This document shows positions 41,229 to 53,488 of a stretch of 64,000 nt of DNA, piece by piece. Under the pieces are notes generated by a model. It was not told the DNA's origin. It searched no databases and saw nothing but the letters and a program-made list of their open reading frames with translations. The translations under genes were made by a program, and so were the position numbers. Origin of the DNA: Brucella cytisi (lineage in GTDB: Bacteria; Pseudomonadota; Alphaproteobacteria; Rhizobiales; Rhizobiaceae); contig JAAVLQ010000001.1 in NCBI GenBank assembly GCA_012103075.1, forward strand, positions 2,332,001-2,396,000, in the 5' to 3' direction. The first letter of the stretch is position 1. Every line of letters starts with the position of its first letter.

Positions 41229-41955
41229 TTGCGTTTGCCCTCGCTATAGGCTTCCCAAAGATCGGGACGCCGTTCCTTCGTGATCCGTTCGGCCTGCTCA
41301 TGCCGCCATTTATCGATCGCGCCATGATTGCCGGAGGTCAGGATTTCGGGAATGGGCCTATCTTCCCAAACCTGAGGCCGGGTATAATGCGGATGTTCGA
41401 GCAAGCCGGTCTCAAAACTTTCGGTCTCTCCGGATTCGCGATTGCCCATCACACCCGGCAAAAGCCGCACGATTGCATCAAGCAAAACGATTGCCGCGGT
41501 TTCTCCACCCGACAGGATGTAATCGCCGATCGATACTTCCTCGAGATTGCGCGCCTCGATGACGCGCTCGTCCACACCCTCGAAACGACCACAAAGAATG
41601 ATCGCGCCCGGTCCGTCGGCCAGTTCGCGCACGCGCTTCTGCGTCAGCGGCTTTCCGCGCGGGCTCATCAGCAGCATCGGACGGCGACCGTCGGCAACCG
41701 AATCCAGCGCGCGGGCGATCACATCCGGCTTCATCACCATGCCAGCGCCACCACCGGATGGCGTGTCATCGACCATACGGTGCTTGCCTTCCGCAAAATC
41801 GCGAATCTGCACCGCATCGAGCTGCCATTTGGCCTCGCTGAGTGCCTTACCTGCAAGCGAAGTGCCAAGGGGCCGGGAAACATTTCCGGATAAAGCGTCA
41901 GCACCGATGCATGAAAGAAGCCGGGCTCATCATCGACCCTTGAAACGTCGGTCAT
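41225..41955 (-). CDS. trmD: tRNA (guanine-N1)-methyltransferase TrmD (frameshifted)
   Basis: Methylates G37 of tRNAs reading CNN codons. About 243 residues. The SPOUT knot is clear: [15 protein letters not shown] and [19 protein letters not shown]. One C is missing in the C-run near 41870, between [20 protein letters not shown] (expected) and [16 protein letters not shown]. The ATG overlaps the rimM stop and its stop overlaps the next ATG, so the three genes form one coupled operon. Confidence 0.95.
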
Positions 41956-42520
41956 GACTTCTTCGGCTTTTTCTTTTCGTTCTGCGGGCGTTCATCCTCA
42001 TCGTCGGCGATCAGTCCAGCGGCATAGGGCTCGACCAGCAAAGTGCCCTTGTCCAGATCGATTTCCGGTACGGCTGCCTCCGTGAACGGAATAAGCATCG
42101 GGCGCTTGCCCTTTTCGCTGAGCTCGATGAGGTCGCCGCCACCGAAATCGAACAAGGCGCTCACCACGCCATAGGTCTTGCCTTCAGCATCCACCGCCAG
42201 CAAGCCGATCAGGTCGGTCTGGAAGAACTCGTCTTCGTCCAGTTCGTCGTCCGGCAGCTGCGAACGATCAATAAAAGTTCGGTCCCGTTCAACGCTTCGG
42301 CGGCATTACGATCATTGATGCCCTTGAAGCGCACGACCACGACCGTCTTTGCTGGACGAGCTTCCAGAACCTCGTAACTCTTGCCCTGTTCGTCATAGAG
42401 CAAGCCGTATTCGGCAATTGCCAGCGGGTCGCCGGTAAAGGTCTTTACTCTCACTTCGCCACGCGTGCCATGGGCGGCACCAATGACGGCAAGCTGGATC
42501 GGGTTTTCTGGACGCGGCAT
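41952..42520 (-). CDS. rimM: Ribosome maturation factor RimM (frameshifted)
   Basis: Needed for 30S maturation; binds S19. About 190 residues. The N-terminal barrel has [20 protein letters not shown]; the PRC-barrel half has [22 protein letters not shown] is missing near 42277 ([20 protein letters not shown] expected). The ATG at 42520 is better than the TTG at 42526. The C-terminus is Lys-rich (NEKKKPKKS). Confidence 0.94.
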
Positions 42521-42692
42521 TGCCAACCTTGTTTCTGCTGCTCGAATAGAACTATTTTTCGTTCAATAGCCCTTTCGTCAGCGCAATTCACCTCAATTCG
42601 TAAGAATAGTGCTTTTCGTCCCGCGAACAACCAGCCGGTAACCTATCGCTGGCAAACTGTCCGTCCATCCAGAATGAACGACCGGCTTGATT

Positions 42693-43642
42693 ATGACAAC
42701 GAACAGCGAATTTCTGATCCCTGCCCGCGCCGATCTCGCGGCGGCGCGTGAAGAATGGTTGAAGACGCTGAAGGATGCGCGCCGCCTGTCGGAAAACACA
42801 CTCGAAGCCTATGAGCGCGACACACGTCAGTTCCTCAATTTTCTGACTGGGCATCTGGGCGAACCGCCATCGCTGAAAGATGTTGGCAATCTACGGATCG
42901 CCGACCTGCGTTCGTTTCTGGCCAGCCGTCGCAATGAAGGCGTCGGTGCCCGCACGCTGGGCCGCGGGCTTGCTGGCGTGCGCTCGCTTTTACGCCATCT
43001 GGAAAAACGTGGCTCGGCCAATGCGGCAGGCGCAAGCGCCATGCGCGCGCCACGCCAGCCGAAATCATTGCCGAAACCATTGACCGCCGAAGACGCCCGG
43101 CGCGTGGTTGCAGCCGATGGGCAAATGGCGGAGGAACCATGGATTGCCGCGCGCAACGCAGCCGTCCTGACCTTGCTCTACGGTTGCGGCTTGCGCATTT
43201 CGGAAGCGCTCGGCCTGATGGGTGATGCGCTGTCCGACAGCACTGCCCGTTCGATCACCATTACGGGCAAGGGCAACAAAGCGCGTCTCGTCCCGCTCCT
43301 GCCCATCGTGCATCGCGCCGTTGCGCAATATCGAACGCTTTGTCCGTTCGACCTTTCCGCCGACAAACCGCTTTTTTTCGTGGCGCCAAGGGCGGCGTGC
43401 TGCATGCTGCGATCATCCAGCGTGAAATGCAGAAACTGCGTGCTGGTCTCGGCCTACCCGACAGCGCGACGCCGCATGCGCTGCGCCATTCCTTCGCCAC
43501 CCATCTTCTGGGGCGAGGCGGTGATCTCAGGACCATCGGGGAGCTGCTTGGCCATGCAAGCCTCTCGACCACGCAGGTCTATACCGGCGTGGATACCGAG
43601 CGGCTGCTGGAAGTCTATGACAAGGCGCATCCGCGCGCTTGA
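42693..43642 (+). CDS. xerC: Tyrosine recombinase XerC (frameshifted)
   Basis: With XerD resolves chromosome dimers at dif, activated by FtsK. About 317 residues. Catalytic residues: Arg in [14 protein letters not shown], Lys in [24 protein letters not shown], and His/Tyr in [14 protein letters not shown]. One T is missing in the T-run near 43372 ([19 protein letters not shown] expected). It could be XerD, but the N-terminus and closeness to lpdA fit XerC of Brucella. It starts divergently from rimM. Confidence 0.92.
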
Positions 43643-43684
43643 GAAGTCGCTGGCATCGGAAAAAACTGCCCCTATATTACTCTC

Positions 43685-44692
43685 ATGAAAAAGCTGCTTC
43701 TCGTTCTTCTCTATGCCTGTCTGGCAGGCACTGCCTCGGCTCGCGCCGACGATGCACCTGCTGCTTGCGCCGTGCACGGCATCAATCTCATTGACGGGTT
43801 GGAGGCAAAAGACCCGGCAAGTTGGCAGGAAATACAGCGCGAAGCCGATGCTGTACCCAATCGCAAAGGGCTTCTCTGGAAAATCGATAAAGACGGCGTC
43901 GAACCGTCCTATCTTTTCGGCACGATCCATCTTTCCGATCCGCGTGTTTTGACATTGCCGAAAGCCGTCGACGAGGCCTATTATTCAGCAAGCACTGTCG
44001 TCATCGAAACGACGGATATTCTGGACCCGAAGGCTTTCCTGCGTCTCAAGCTCGAACAGCCCGACCTGCTGCTTTTCACCGATGGAAGCACACTGAAGTC
44101 GCATATTCCGCCCGAGCGGCGCGAGGAGATCGAACAGAAGCTTGCAGAACGCGGTATCGTTCTCGACGCGGTTGCAAAAATGAAGCCGTGGGTGCTGACC
44201 AGCCTGCTCGCACTTCCAAAATGCGAGAGGGAGCGCAAAAACGATGGCGAGAGATCGCTTGATGAACGGCTGGCTCTCGACGCACAGGCCGAGGGCCGCA
44301 ATGTTTCGGGCCCGGAAAGTGCGGCAGAACAACTGGTCGCGATGAACCGGATGCCGCTCGACTTCCATCTCCGCAATCTGGTGGCTACCGTCGACTATGG
44401 CGACAAGGTCGAGGATGCCATGGAGACCACGACCGCGCTCTACCTCAAGGGCGAGATTGGCATGATCATGCCGTCGCTCCGAAAGATCGTTCCCGACAGT
44501 CTTTCCGAAGCAGACTATGAACTATTTCTAAAATATCTCATTTCCGACCGTAATCAGGTCATGGCGGATCGTGCCGTTCCGATCATCGATAAGGGAAATG
44601 CCTTTATTGCCGTCGGCGCCCTGCATCTGCCGGGCAAGGAAGGAATAATTGAACTGTTACGCGCAAAAGGCTATCGGGTGAGCCCACTATAA
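43685..44692 (+). CDS. TraB/GumN-family protein
   Basis: Intact, 335 residues with a signal peptide (MKKLLLVLLYACLAGTASARA). The family core is YLFGTIHLSDPRV and, near the end, GNAFIAVGALHLPGKEGIIELL with GALH. It may be a Tiki-like metalloprotease of the periplasm or envelope; no substrate is known in bacteria. It starts 43 bases after xerC. Confidence 0.92.
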   Translation: MKKLLLVLLYACLAGTASARADDAPAACAVHGINLIDGLEAKDPASWQEIQREADAVPNRKGLLWKIDKDGVEPSYLFGTIHLSDPRVLTLPKAVDEAYYSASTVVIETTDILDPKAFLRLKLEQPDLLLFTDGSTLKSHIPPERREEIEQKLAERGIVLDAVAKMKPWVLTSLLALPKCERERKNDGERSLDERLALDAQAEGRNVSGPESAAEQLVAMNRMPLDFHLRNLVATVDYGDKVEDAMETTTALYLKGEIGMIMPSLRKIVPDSLSEADYELFLKYLISDRNQVMADRAVPIIDKGNAFIAVGALHLPGKEGIIELLRAKGYRVSPL

Positions 44693-44713
44693 AACCTCTA
44701 AGCTAGAATATTG

Positions 44714-44914
44714 CTAGTCGGCTTTCAGATCGGTGATGCTGTTTTCAATGGCCGTTATATTGAGCTCGAGTTCGGCAATCTGTCTCAGTATCGATTTTCC
44801 CGGAAGCGCTTCTTCCCGTGCCGCTTCATCGAGAAGCTTGAACTGTTCATCGCGCAGAAGCGAAGAGAGCTTTTCAAAGCGCTCAATGGTTTTCAGGTTC
44901 TCTTTCGACGGCAT
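44714..44914 (-). CDS. Small coiled-coil protein of unknown function
   Basis: 66 residues from the ATG at 44914 (TGAGGAATGACATA just upstream; an in-frame ATG lies five codons further upstream). It is almost entirely helical and charged: NLKTIERFEKLSSLLRDEQF, then ILRQIAELELNITAIENSIT with a heptad pattern. No signal or membrane segment. Not recognised. It is convergent with the TraB gene. Confidence 0.6.
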   Translation of the reverse strand: MPSKENLKTIERFEKLSSLLRDEQFKLLDEAAREEALPGKSILRQIAELELNITAIENSITDLKAD

Positions 44915-44925
44915 TATGTCATTCC

Positions 44926-45018
44926 TCAAATTTCGGCGTGGTTTACGATCGCTCTCAACGATCCGACCTCATCAATGATTTCCAGTGATAAAGCCAAGAT
45001 GGCCAGTTGATCGACCAT
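44926..45018 (-). CDS. Possible 30-residue small ORF upstream of the coiled-coil gene
   Basis: ATG 45018 to TGA 44926, product MVDQLAILALSLEIIDEVGS and ten more residues ending NHAEI. AATAGGGAC lies before the ATG; its stop is 11 bases before the next start codon, a spacing typical of coupled genes. Too short to judge by codon use; it could be a leader peptide or chance. Confidence 0.3.
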   Translation of the reverse strand: MVDQLAILALSLEIIDEVGSLRAIVNHAEI

Positions 45019-45328
45019 AGTCCCTATTACCGGATCGCTTCCGTGATTGAATATACATATCAATGTGCAGTTTCGCTTGGGTTAATAGAATCCTCGCCTA
45101 ATTGCATTGTACAGCTATTAATTTATAGCTCTTCTTATATTAGATTTCTTGGAACTAAGCGCTCTTTCTCGCATTGATATACACCGGGTTTGTTATCGCA
45201 ACGCATTTCAACACACATTTGAGGCGGTCGGAGCACAGATTGGCCCATGTATGACCGCAAATGCCCGGCCAACCATCATTTCCCAAACGTCGCTTCGATG
45301 ACGAAAGGGACCATTGGAGGAGCCCGTT
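45019..45328. other. AT-rich intergenic stretch, no gene seen
   Basis: The part 45045-45185 is markedly AT-rich for this genome. It separates the divergent small ORF and the proline-rich membrane protein gene and is likely to hold their promoters. No repeat or RNA gene was recognised. Confidence 0.5.
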
Positions 45329-45596
45329 ATGGTTGATCCCCTTGATCCACGAAATAGCGACCCGCGCACAACTTCCGATCCGCGCCTGTCAGACCCTTCC
45401 GGAATGCCGCCACCTCCGCCCCGCGCGGCGGAAGTGGCTATCTGCTTGGTGCAGTGCTTCTGGCAGCGATCATTATCCTCGCTTACTTCTTCTACCGGAA
45501 TGGCAGTGGAACGGATACTGCGGCTCCACCTCCCCGCCGCCGACGACACAGAATGAGCCTGCCACACCGGCTCCAGCCCGACCGGCACAAAATTAA
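45329..45596 (+). CDS. Small proline-rich single-pass membrane protein (two frameshifts)
   Basis: About 89 residues. The reading is MVDPLDPRNSDPRTTSDPRL, a Pro-rich turn, one membrane helix (YLLGAVLLAAIIILAYFFYR) and a Pro/Ala-rich tail ending PARPAQN. Missing bases near 45425 and 45532 break it; without the repair the membrane helix is lost. GGAGGAG lies just before the start. Unknown function; the topology suggests an envelope protein. Confidence 0.6.
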
Positions 45597-45605
45597 GCAT
45601 TAACG

Positions 45606-45633
45606 AAAAAGGCCCGCATCAGCGGGCCTTTTT
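45606..45633. terminator. Bidirectional terminator
   Basis: AAAAAGGCCCGC-ATCA-GCGGGCCTTTTT lies between the convergent membrane-protein gene and lpdA and can serve both. Confidence 0.9.
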
Positions 45634-45655
45634 ATAATCATATGGTTGCAGCCAA

Positions 45656-47077
<1,422 letters not shown>

Positions 47078-47184
47078 CTATCCTTCTTCAGTCTGTCCTG
47101 AACGTTTTTCGAACGCCCCGTTCATCTGGGCCCGTTCTCTCATTCGAAATTATTCACATGCAACCGGTGCCTACAGGGTGCCGG

Positions 47185-47726
47185 CTATTCCTCGTCTGGT
47201 GAACATCCCTGAAAGCGGAATGCTTCCCACTGAAGCGGCTTTTCAGGTTTCGCCGCCCAAAATCATAACCATCCAGCGCCGTCACCAGATCAGGCAGCAG
47301 GATTGCCTGCGCCGCCGGTTCTTCCGCCTTGGGCAGGACATCGGCTTCCGCGCCTTCCTTTAGCGCATAGATGACGCTCTGCCAGATACTGCAATCGTCG
47401 AGATCTTCCGGATTGGAACCATCGCCCTTGCAGTTGAAGGTCAGCAACGCATAGGGACGTGCCACGCCTTCTTCCGGCCAGATCACCATGCCGCTCAGCT
47501 TGAACTCGGGCTTGTCATTGGCCGTAATGGTGAACTCGTTCGTCGGCGCCGGTGACATTTTCAGGTCGTTCGGCTGCTCCGGGCGGAAGGTCAGCGTATA
47601 AGCATCGTCGCGATCGCGATAAATCGCCCGATTCTGGGTGCAGGCCGCCTGAACCGCAGTTGAGAACACGGTGAGCGCAAGCACCGAAACGGCGGCGGTC
47701 CTGAAAAGCTTGTTTGCAGCGTGCAT
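47185..47726 (-). CDS. Secreted protein of unknown function (frameshifted)
   Basis: About 180 residues. The signal peptide ends ALTVFSTAVQA with cleavage before ACTQN. The mature domain has YTLTFRPEQPNDLK and LTFNCKGDGSNPEDLDDCS. One G is missing near 47255; PEKPLQWEAFRFQGCSPDEE is then the end instead of the long raw tail. Not recognised. It lies between lpdA and a LysE gene on the same strand. Confidence 0.75.
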
Positions 47727-47805
47727 CTGTCGGTTCTCCCTGAATGTTCCGGTTGAGTGTTTCCGGCAGCGAATCGAGGTTCAGCAAAACTGAACCTGTT
47801 GCTTC

Positions 47806-48448
47806 TTACATAGCCTTTTCGGTGGCAAGTTTAAGTCCCAGCGCGATGAAGACAACACCGCTGGCCCGATCAATCCATTTCGAGGCGCGCGCGAAGGCCG
47901 CTCGCATCTTCGGCGTCGTCATGAAAAGACTGACGCCGACAAAACCAGAGATGAGCGCAGTCGCCATTACGACACCGTAACCGAGCTTCACCTCGGTCGG
48001 CGTATGGGCATGAACGACCGTCGAGAAAAATCGACAGAAAGAAGAACACAGCCTTTGGGTTCAGCGCATTGGCGGCAAAGCCGAGGCCGAATGCCTTGGC
48101 AAAGCTCTGCTGCTTGCGCGGTTCCTTCGGCGTTGCGTCCACGTCGATCTTTGTGGTTCCGGCCCGCAGCGCCTTGATGCCGATATAGACCAGATAGGCC
48201 ACACCGCACCATTTGACGATATTGAACAGATAGATCGACTTGGAAATGATGAGCCCGAGGCCCAAAACCGTGTAAGTCACATGCATCATCAGGGGGCGGC
48301 GCCAATGCCGAAGCTCGTGATGATCGCCTCGCGGCGGCCATGCAGCAGCGATTGCCGGATGACCATGGCGAGATCGGCGCCGGGGGGAAACAATGGCAAA
48401 GACGAAAATCGCCATCAGGGATGCAAGTTCGAACAGATAGGGATGCAT
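47806..48448 (-). CDS. LysE/RhtB-family exporter (three frameshifts)
   Basis: About 212 residues, five to six membrane helices. It starts MHPYLFELASLMAIFVFAIV followed by SPGADLAMV (expected), the RhtB signature PGP-like turn. Errors: an extra C near 48386, two extra C near 48293 (which restore the frame), and an extra T near 48027 (FFLSIFSTVVHAHTPTEVKL expected). The family exports amino acids such as threonine or homoserine lactones. The substrate is unknown. Confidence 0.85.
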
Positions 48449-48489
48449 CGTGTTTCCTTCATTGCGCGTGTTTCACGCGCAGGCTGTCA

Positions 48490-48906
48490 TCACAGAACCA
48501 AAGCCAGAAGCATGATACCGAGCCCCACCAGACTAATGAGCCAGACGAAGGAACGGAAATAGGGAATGCCCGCCAGATAAAGCGGGATATAGACGATGCG
48601 GCCGAAAAACCAGAGCCACGCGCCGACAATTCCCCATCCGGACGGATCGCCTTTTCAGCACGAGCGCCAGCGCCAGACCGATGAAAGCCGGATAGGTCTC
48701 ACGGAAATTGGCAGAGGCTCGCTCCGCGCGACTGGCAAATTTGCCGGAGGGTTTCAAACCCTCGTCGCGCGGACCGGCATTCCATCGAGAGCCGAGTTCC
48801 TTCGTCGCCGCAAAGCCCTGCAGGAGGATATAAACCACCAGCAGGACAACGCTCTGCCGACCAACGGCAGAAACGGAGATGCGGAGAAGACGCCCGGCTC
48901 CATCAT
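48490..48906 (-). CDS. MAPEG-family membrane protein (two frameshifts)
   Basis: About 138 residues, four membrane helices. ELGSRWNAGPRDEGLKPSGK and RASANFRETYPAFIGLALAL are features of bacterial MAPEG (membrane-associated eicosanoid/glutathione metabolism) proteins. A base is missing near 48860 and one A is extra near 48655; the true end is SLVGLGIMLLALVL. The start is seven bases after the sucB stop, so it is in the suc transcript. A link to glutathione metabolism is only inferred. Confidence 0.82.
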
Positions 48907-48912
48907 TCGCCC

Positions 48913-50154
48913 TTAGAGATCGAGAACCAGACGTTCCGGATCTTCCGGGCTTTCCTTGACGCGCACGAGGAAGGTCACGGCTTCCTTGCCGTCCACGATA
49001 CGGTGATCGTAGGACAGGGCAAGATACATCATCGGACGGATCACGATCTGACCGCCAACGACAACCGGACGTTCCCGGATCTTGTGCATGCCAAGGATAC
49101 CCGACTGCGGAGCGTTCAGGATCGGTGAGGACATCAGCGAACCGTACACGCCGCCATTGGTGATGGTGAACGTGCCGCCCTGCATGTCAGCGACCGAAAG
49201 CGTACCGTCGCGTGCTGCCTTGGCAAGACGTCCCAGTTCCTTTTCAACGCCTGCAATCGAAAGCTGGTCGGCGTCACGGATGACCGGAACCACAAGGCCC
49301 TTGTCCGTGCCGACGGCCATGCCGACATGGGCGAAGTTCTTGTAGATGATGTCCGTGCCGTCGATCTCGGCGTTAACAGCCGGGATTTCCTTCAGCGCAT
49401 GGGTCACGGCCTTGGTGAAGAAGCCCATGAAGCCGAGCTTCACGCCATGCTTCTTCTCGAAGACGTCCTTGTACTTGGTGCGCAGTTCCATGACCGCAGA
49501 CATGTCGACTTCGTTATAGGTCGTCAGCATGGCGGCGGTGTTCTGCGCATCCTTCAGACGCTTGGCAATCGTCTGGCGCAGACGGGTCATCTTCACGCGT
49601 TCTTCGCGCGATGCGTCGTCAGCCGACGATGCCGGACGGGCAGCGGCCGGTGCGGCCGGAGCCGGAGCAGCGGAAACGCTCCCCGAAACACCCTTGGCGA
49701 TCGCGTCGAGCACGTCGCCCTTCAGCACCTGACCGCGCTTGCCGGAACCGTCCACCTGATCGGCGGAGAGGTTATTTTCAGCAAGCAGCTTGGAGGCAGC
49801 CGGGGCAGGCTGCATAGCCGGGCCCGACGAAGCCGAAGCGACAGGTGCTGCTGCCGGTGCGGCAGCAGGCTTGGCTTCTTCCTTCTTCGCAGCAGGAGCC
49901 GCAGCGACGGCAGCGCCATCGGTGGAAATCTGGCCGAGAAGCGCATTGACCTCGACAGTGTCGCCTTCCTTGGCCGTGATTTCAGCCAGCACACCAGCAG
50001 CAGCAGCCGGAACTTCTACTGTCACCTTGTCGGTTTCCAGTTCCACCAGCGGTTCATCGATGGCGATGGCGTCGCCGACCTTCTTGAACCATTTTCCGAT
50101 GGTTGCCTCAGTAACGGACTCCCCAAGCGTGGGAACGCGAATTTCGGTGGCCAT
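48913..50154 (-). CDS. sucB: 2-oxoglutarate dehydrogenase E2, dihydrolipoyl succinyltransferase
   Basis: Intact, 413 residues. The lipoyl domain carries the modified Lys43 in [12 protein letters not shown]; an Ala/Pro linker follows, then the E3-binding domain ([20 protein letters not shown]) and the catalytic domain ending [19 protein letters not shown] with the active-site His. It forms the core of the complex made by SucA and Lpd, both in this window. It lies 93 bases after sucA; a hairpin fills part of that gap. Confidence 0.97.
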   Translation of the reverse strand: MATEIRVPTLGESVTEATIGKWFKKVGDAIAIDEPLVELETDKVTVEVPAAAAGVLAEITAKEGDTVEVNALLGQISTDGAAVAAAPAAKKEEAKPAAAPAAAPVASASSGPAMQPAPAASKLLAENNLSADQVDGSGKRGQVLKGDVLDAIAKGVSGSVSAAPAPAAPAAARPASSADDASREERVKMTRLRQTIAKRLKDAQNTAAMLTTYNEVDMSAVMELRTKYKDVFEKKHGVKLGFMGFFTKAVTHALKEIPAVNAEIDGTDIIYKNFAHVGMAVGTDKGLVVPVIRDADQLSIAGVEKELGRLAKAARDGTLSVADMQGGTFTITNGGVYGSLMSSPILNAPQSGILGMHKIRERPVVVGGQIVIRPMMYLALSYDHRIVDGKEAVTFLVRVKESPEDPERLVLDL

Positions 50155-50205
50155 GGTTTCTTCTTCCGTTGATCTTCAAACTTTAGATTTTGTGTTCAGT
50201 TCAGG

Positions 50206-50235
50206 TTGGAGCAGTTCCGAAAAACTGCTCCAGAA
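50206..50235. repeat. Hairpin repeat between sucA and sucB
   Basis: GGAGCAGTT-CCGAAA-AACTGCTCC, nine-bp arms, in the 93-base gap. It resembles the extragenic palindromes elsewhere in this window (GGAACCGG type) and may moderate read-through or mRNA stability between E1 and E2. Confidence 0.6.
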
Positions 50236-50247
50236 CTCTAAGGCGGA

Positions 50248-53200
50248 TCAGTTACCGAGCGCATCCTCAAGGAAAGCGGCGAGCTGCGCAAGATGCTTCG
50301 ACATCAGACCCGTTGCAGGCGATGCTGCCGCCGGACGGCCTGCATAACGCACGCGCTGATGCTTGGCGTCGATATGAGCCAGCACCCATTCCAGATACGG
50401 GTCGATGAACGACCATGCGCCCATGTTCTTCGGCTCTTCCTGACACCAGACCATTTCCGCATGGCGGAAGCGTGACAGCTCATTGATGAGTGCCTTGGCC
50501 GGGAACGGATAAAGCTGTTCGACACGCAGCAGGTAGACGTCATCGATGCCGCGCATTTCACGCTCTTCGTAAAGGTCGTAATAAACCTTGCCCGAGCAGA
50601 GAACAACACGACGGATCTTTGCATCCTTCTGGAGCTTGATACCTTCGTCCTTGTTGTACTGAGCATCGTCCCACAGCAGACGGTGGAACGAGGATTCGCC
50701 CGACAGTTCGTTGAGGGTCGAAACGGCACGCTTGTGGCGCAGCAGCGACTTCGGCGTCATCATGATGAGCGGCTTGCGGAAGTCGCGCTTCATCTGGCGG
50801 CGCAGAATGTGGAAGTAGTTAGCCGGCGTCGTAACGTTGGCCACCTGCATGTTGTCTTCCGCACACATCTGCAACCAGCGTTCCAGACGAGCCGAGGAGT
50901 GTTCTGGACCCTGACCTTCATAGCCGTGCGGCAGAAGGCAGACGAGACCGGACATGCGCAGCCACTTGCGTTCGCCCGACGAGATGAACTGGTCGAACAC
51001 GACCTGTGCACCATTTGCGAAATCGCCGAACTGGGCTTCCCACAGAACCAGAGCGCGCGGGTCGGACAGCGAATAGCCGTATTCGTAGCCGAGCACCGCT
51101 TCTTCCGAGAGCATCGAGTTGATGGCCTCGTAGATCGCCTGCCCCTTCTGGATATTGTTGAGCGGGATGTAGCGGTTCTGGGTTTCCTGATCGTAGAGAA
51201 CCGTGTGACGCTGCGAGAAGGTGCCGCGTTCGACGTCCTGACCGGACAGGCGGATCGGGCTGCCTTCAGCAACCAGCGAGCCGAATGCCAGCGATTCAGC
51301 CGTCGCCCAATCAATCCCTTCGCCCGTTTCCATCATCTTGGCACGGTTGTCGAGGAAGCGCTGGATCGTGCGATGGACGTGGAAGTCCTTCGGTACTTCA
51401 ACCAGCTTCTTGCCGATTTCCTTGAGCGTCTTCATCGGCACGGCAGTCTTGCCGCGACGCTGTTCGTCGGCATTGTCGGCGGTGCGCAGGCCAGCCCAAG
51501 CGCCGTCCAGCCAGTCGGCCTTGTTCGGCTTGTAGCTCTGTCCGGCGTCGAATTCGGTTTCCAGATTTTCGCGCCACTGCGCTTTCATCTGGTCGATTTC
51601 TTCCTGCTTGATCAGTCCTTCAGCAATCAGCTTGTCGCTGTAGAGCTGAACCGTGGTCTTGTGTGCACGGATCGCCTTGTACATCAACGGCTGGGTGAAA
51701 GACGGTTCGTCACCTTCGTTGTGACCGAAGCGGCGATAGCAGAACATGTCTATGACCACCGGCTTGTGGAAGGTCATGCGGAATTCGGTTGCTACCTTGG
51801 CGGCAAACACCACGGCTTCCGGATCGTCGCCATTGACGTGGAAGATCGGCGCTTCGATCATCTTCGCCACATCCGACGGATAAGGCGACGAACGCGAGAA
51901 GGCCGGATTGGTGGTGAAACCGATCTGGTTGTTGATGATGAAGTGAACCGTACCGGCGACGCGGTGGCCCTTCAGGCCCGAAAGGCCGAGGCACTCGGCC
52001 ACGACACCCTGACCGGCAAAGGCAGCATCGCCATGCAGGAGCAGCGGCAAAACCTTGGCGCGCGTTGCAAGCGGAACCATGTCGTCACGGGTGCGACCAG
52101 CCAGCAGGTCTTGCTTGGCACGGGCCTTGCCCATCACGACCGGGTTGACGATTTCGAGGTGCGACGGGTTGGCGGTCAGCGACAGGTGGACCTTGTTGCC
52201 GTCGAATTCACGGTCCGACGAAGCGCCCAGATGGTACTTCACGTCGCCCGAGCCTTCCACGTCGTCCGGTGCATAGGAGCCGCCCTTGAACTCGTGGAAA
52301 ATAGCGCGATGCGGCTTGCCCATGACCGGCTAAGCACGTTCAGACGGCCACGGTGGGCCATGCCGAAGATGATTTCCTTGACGCCCATGGCGCCGCCGCG
52401 CTTGACGATCTGTTCCAGCGCAGGGATCAGCGATTCACCGCCATCCGGGCCGAAACGCTTGGTGCCCTTGTATTTGACGTCGATGAACTGCTCGAAGCCT
52501 TCCGCTTCGATCAGCTTCGACAGGATGGCCTTCTCTTGCCTTCCGGCGTGAAAGCAACCTTTTATCCGGACCTTCGATACGTTCCTGAATCCGGGCTTTT
52601 TCAGCTGGATCGGAGATATGCATGAATTCGACGCCGATCGTACCGCAGTAGGTACGCTTCAGAATGTCGAGCATTTCCGGCACGGTCGCATATTCGAGGC
52701 CGAGCACGTTGTCGATGAAAATCTTGCGGTTGTAGTCGGCAGGCGTGAAACCGTAGTTTTCCGGCTCCAGCTCGTTATAGTCGTTCGGCGTCTCGGAGAG
52801 ACCGAGCGGATCGAGATTGGCGTGCAGATGGCCACGCATGCGGTAGGCGCGGATCATCATGATGGCGCGAACGCTGTCGCGTGCAGCCTGTGTGATCTCT
52901 TCGCTGGTAAGAGCCGCGCCGGTAGCACCCTTCGCTTCGCCCTTTGCAGCCTTGCCTTTCAGCTTGTCGGTGACGTGCTTTTCAACTTCAGCCCAGTTGC
53001 CATCGAGCGCGGAAATCAGTTCGCCATTGGCTGCAATCGGCCAGTTCTTCCCGGTCGGGACGCGCCTTCAGCGTTTTTCTTCACATCGTCGGCATTGTCG
53101 CCCAGCTTCGCGAAGAAATCGCGCCACTGCGGATCGACCGAATTCGGATCGTCCTCATACTTGGCGTACAGCTCCTCAATATAGTCGGCATTGCCGCCAT

Positions 53201-53252
53201 AGAGGAATGAGGTAAGGGCGAAAACGTCGTTGGCTTGTTCTTGCCTTGCCAT
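50248..53252 (-). CDS. sucA: 2-oxoglutarate dehydrogenase E1 (four frameshifts)
   Basis: Thiamine-diphosphate enzyme that decarboxylates 2-oxoglutarate, about 1000 residues. Clear parts: YIEELYAKYEDDPNSVDPQW (N-terminus), FGMAHRGRLNVL, FHVNGDDPEAV (ThDP/Mg site), GYEYGYSLSDPRALVLWEAQ. Errors: near 53056 (missing base; NWPIAANGELISALDGNW follows), two 2-base insertions near 52561 and 52535 (DKVAFTPEGKKAILSKLIEA expected), and a missing base near 52327 (NVLSQVMGKPH expected). Two of these are at predicted CCWGG sites. First of the sucAB pair; 236 bases after sucD. Confidence 0.95.
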
Positions 53253-53488
53253 AGCCTATCCGGAGCAGCGCTCCGTCTCCTTGTCAGTGGCTCATCTTGC
53301 GCGGGCCGGAAGTTCGAAACTTCATCCCTCACGCCGCCGGGGAGGAACCGCTACAGACCCCGGCATGACTAAACTCTACGCGTCGGAACGGATATCCGTC
53401 CCTCTAAGCCGGATCACATGACCCGTTGTTATGCTAAACCCGGCAGCGGCTTTCGCCGCCGCCGGGATATTCAGACCGATACGCGATC

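Noticed and set aside
50683..52551. 622-codon open frame on the plus strand
   Set aside because: It is fully antisense to sucA, and its protein (many His, Arg and Leu in mirror of the sense codons) resembles no family. Long antisense frames are normal in G+C-rich genes.
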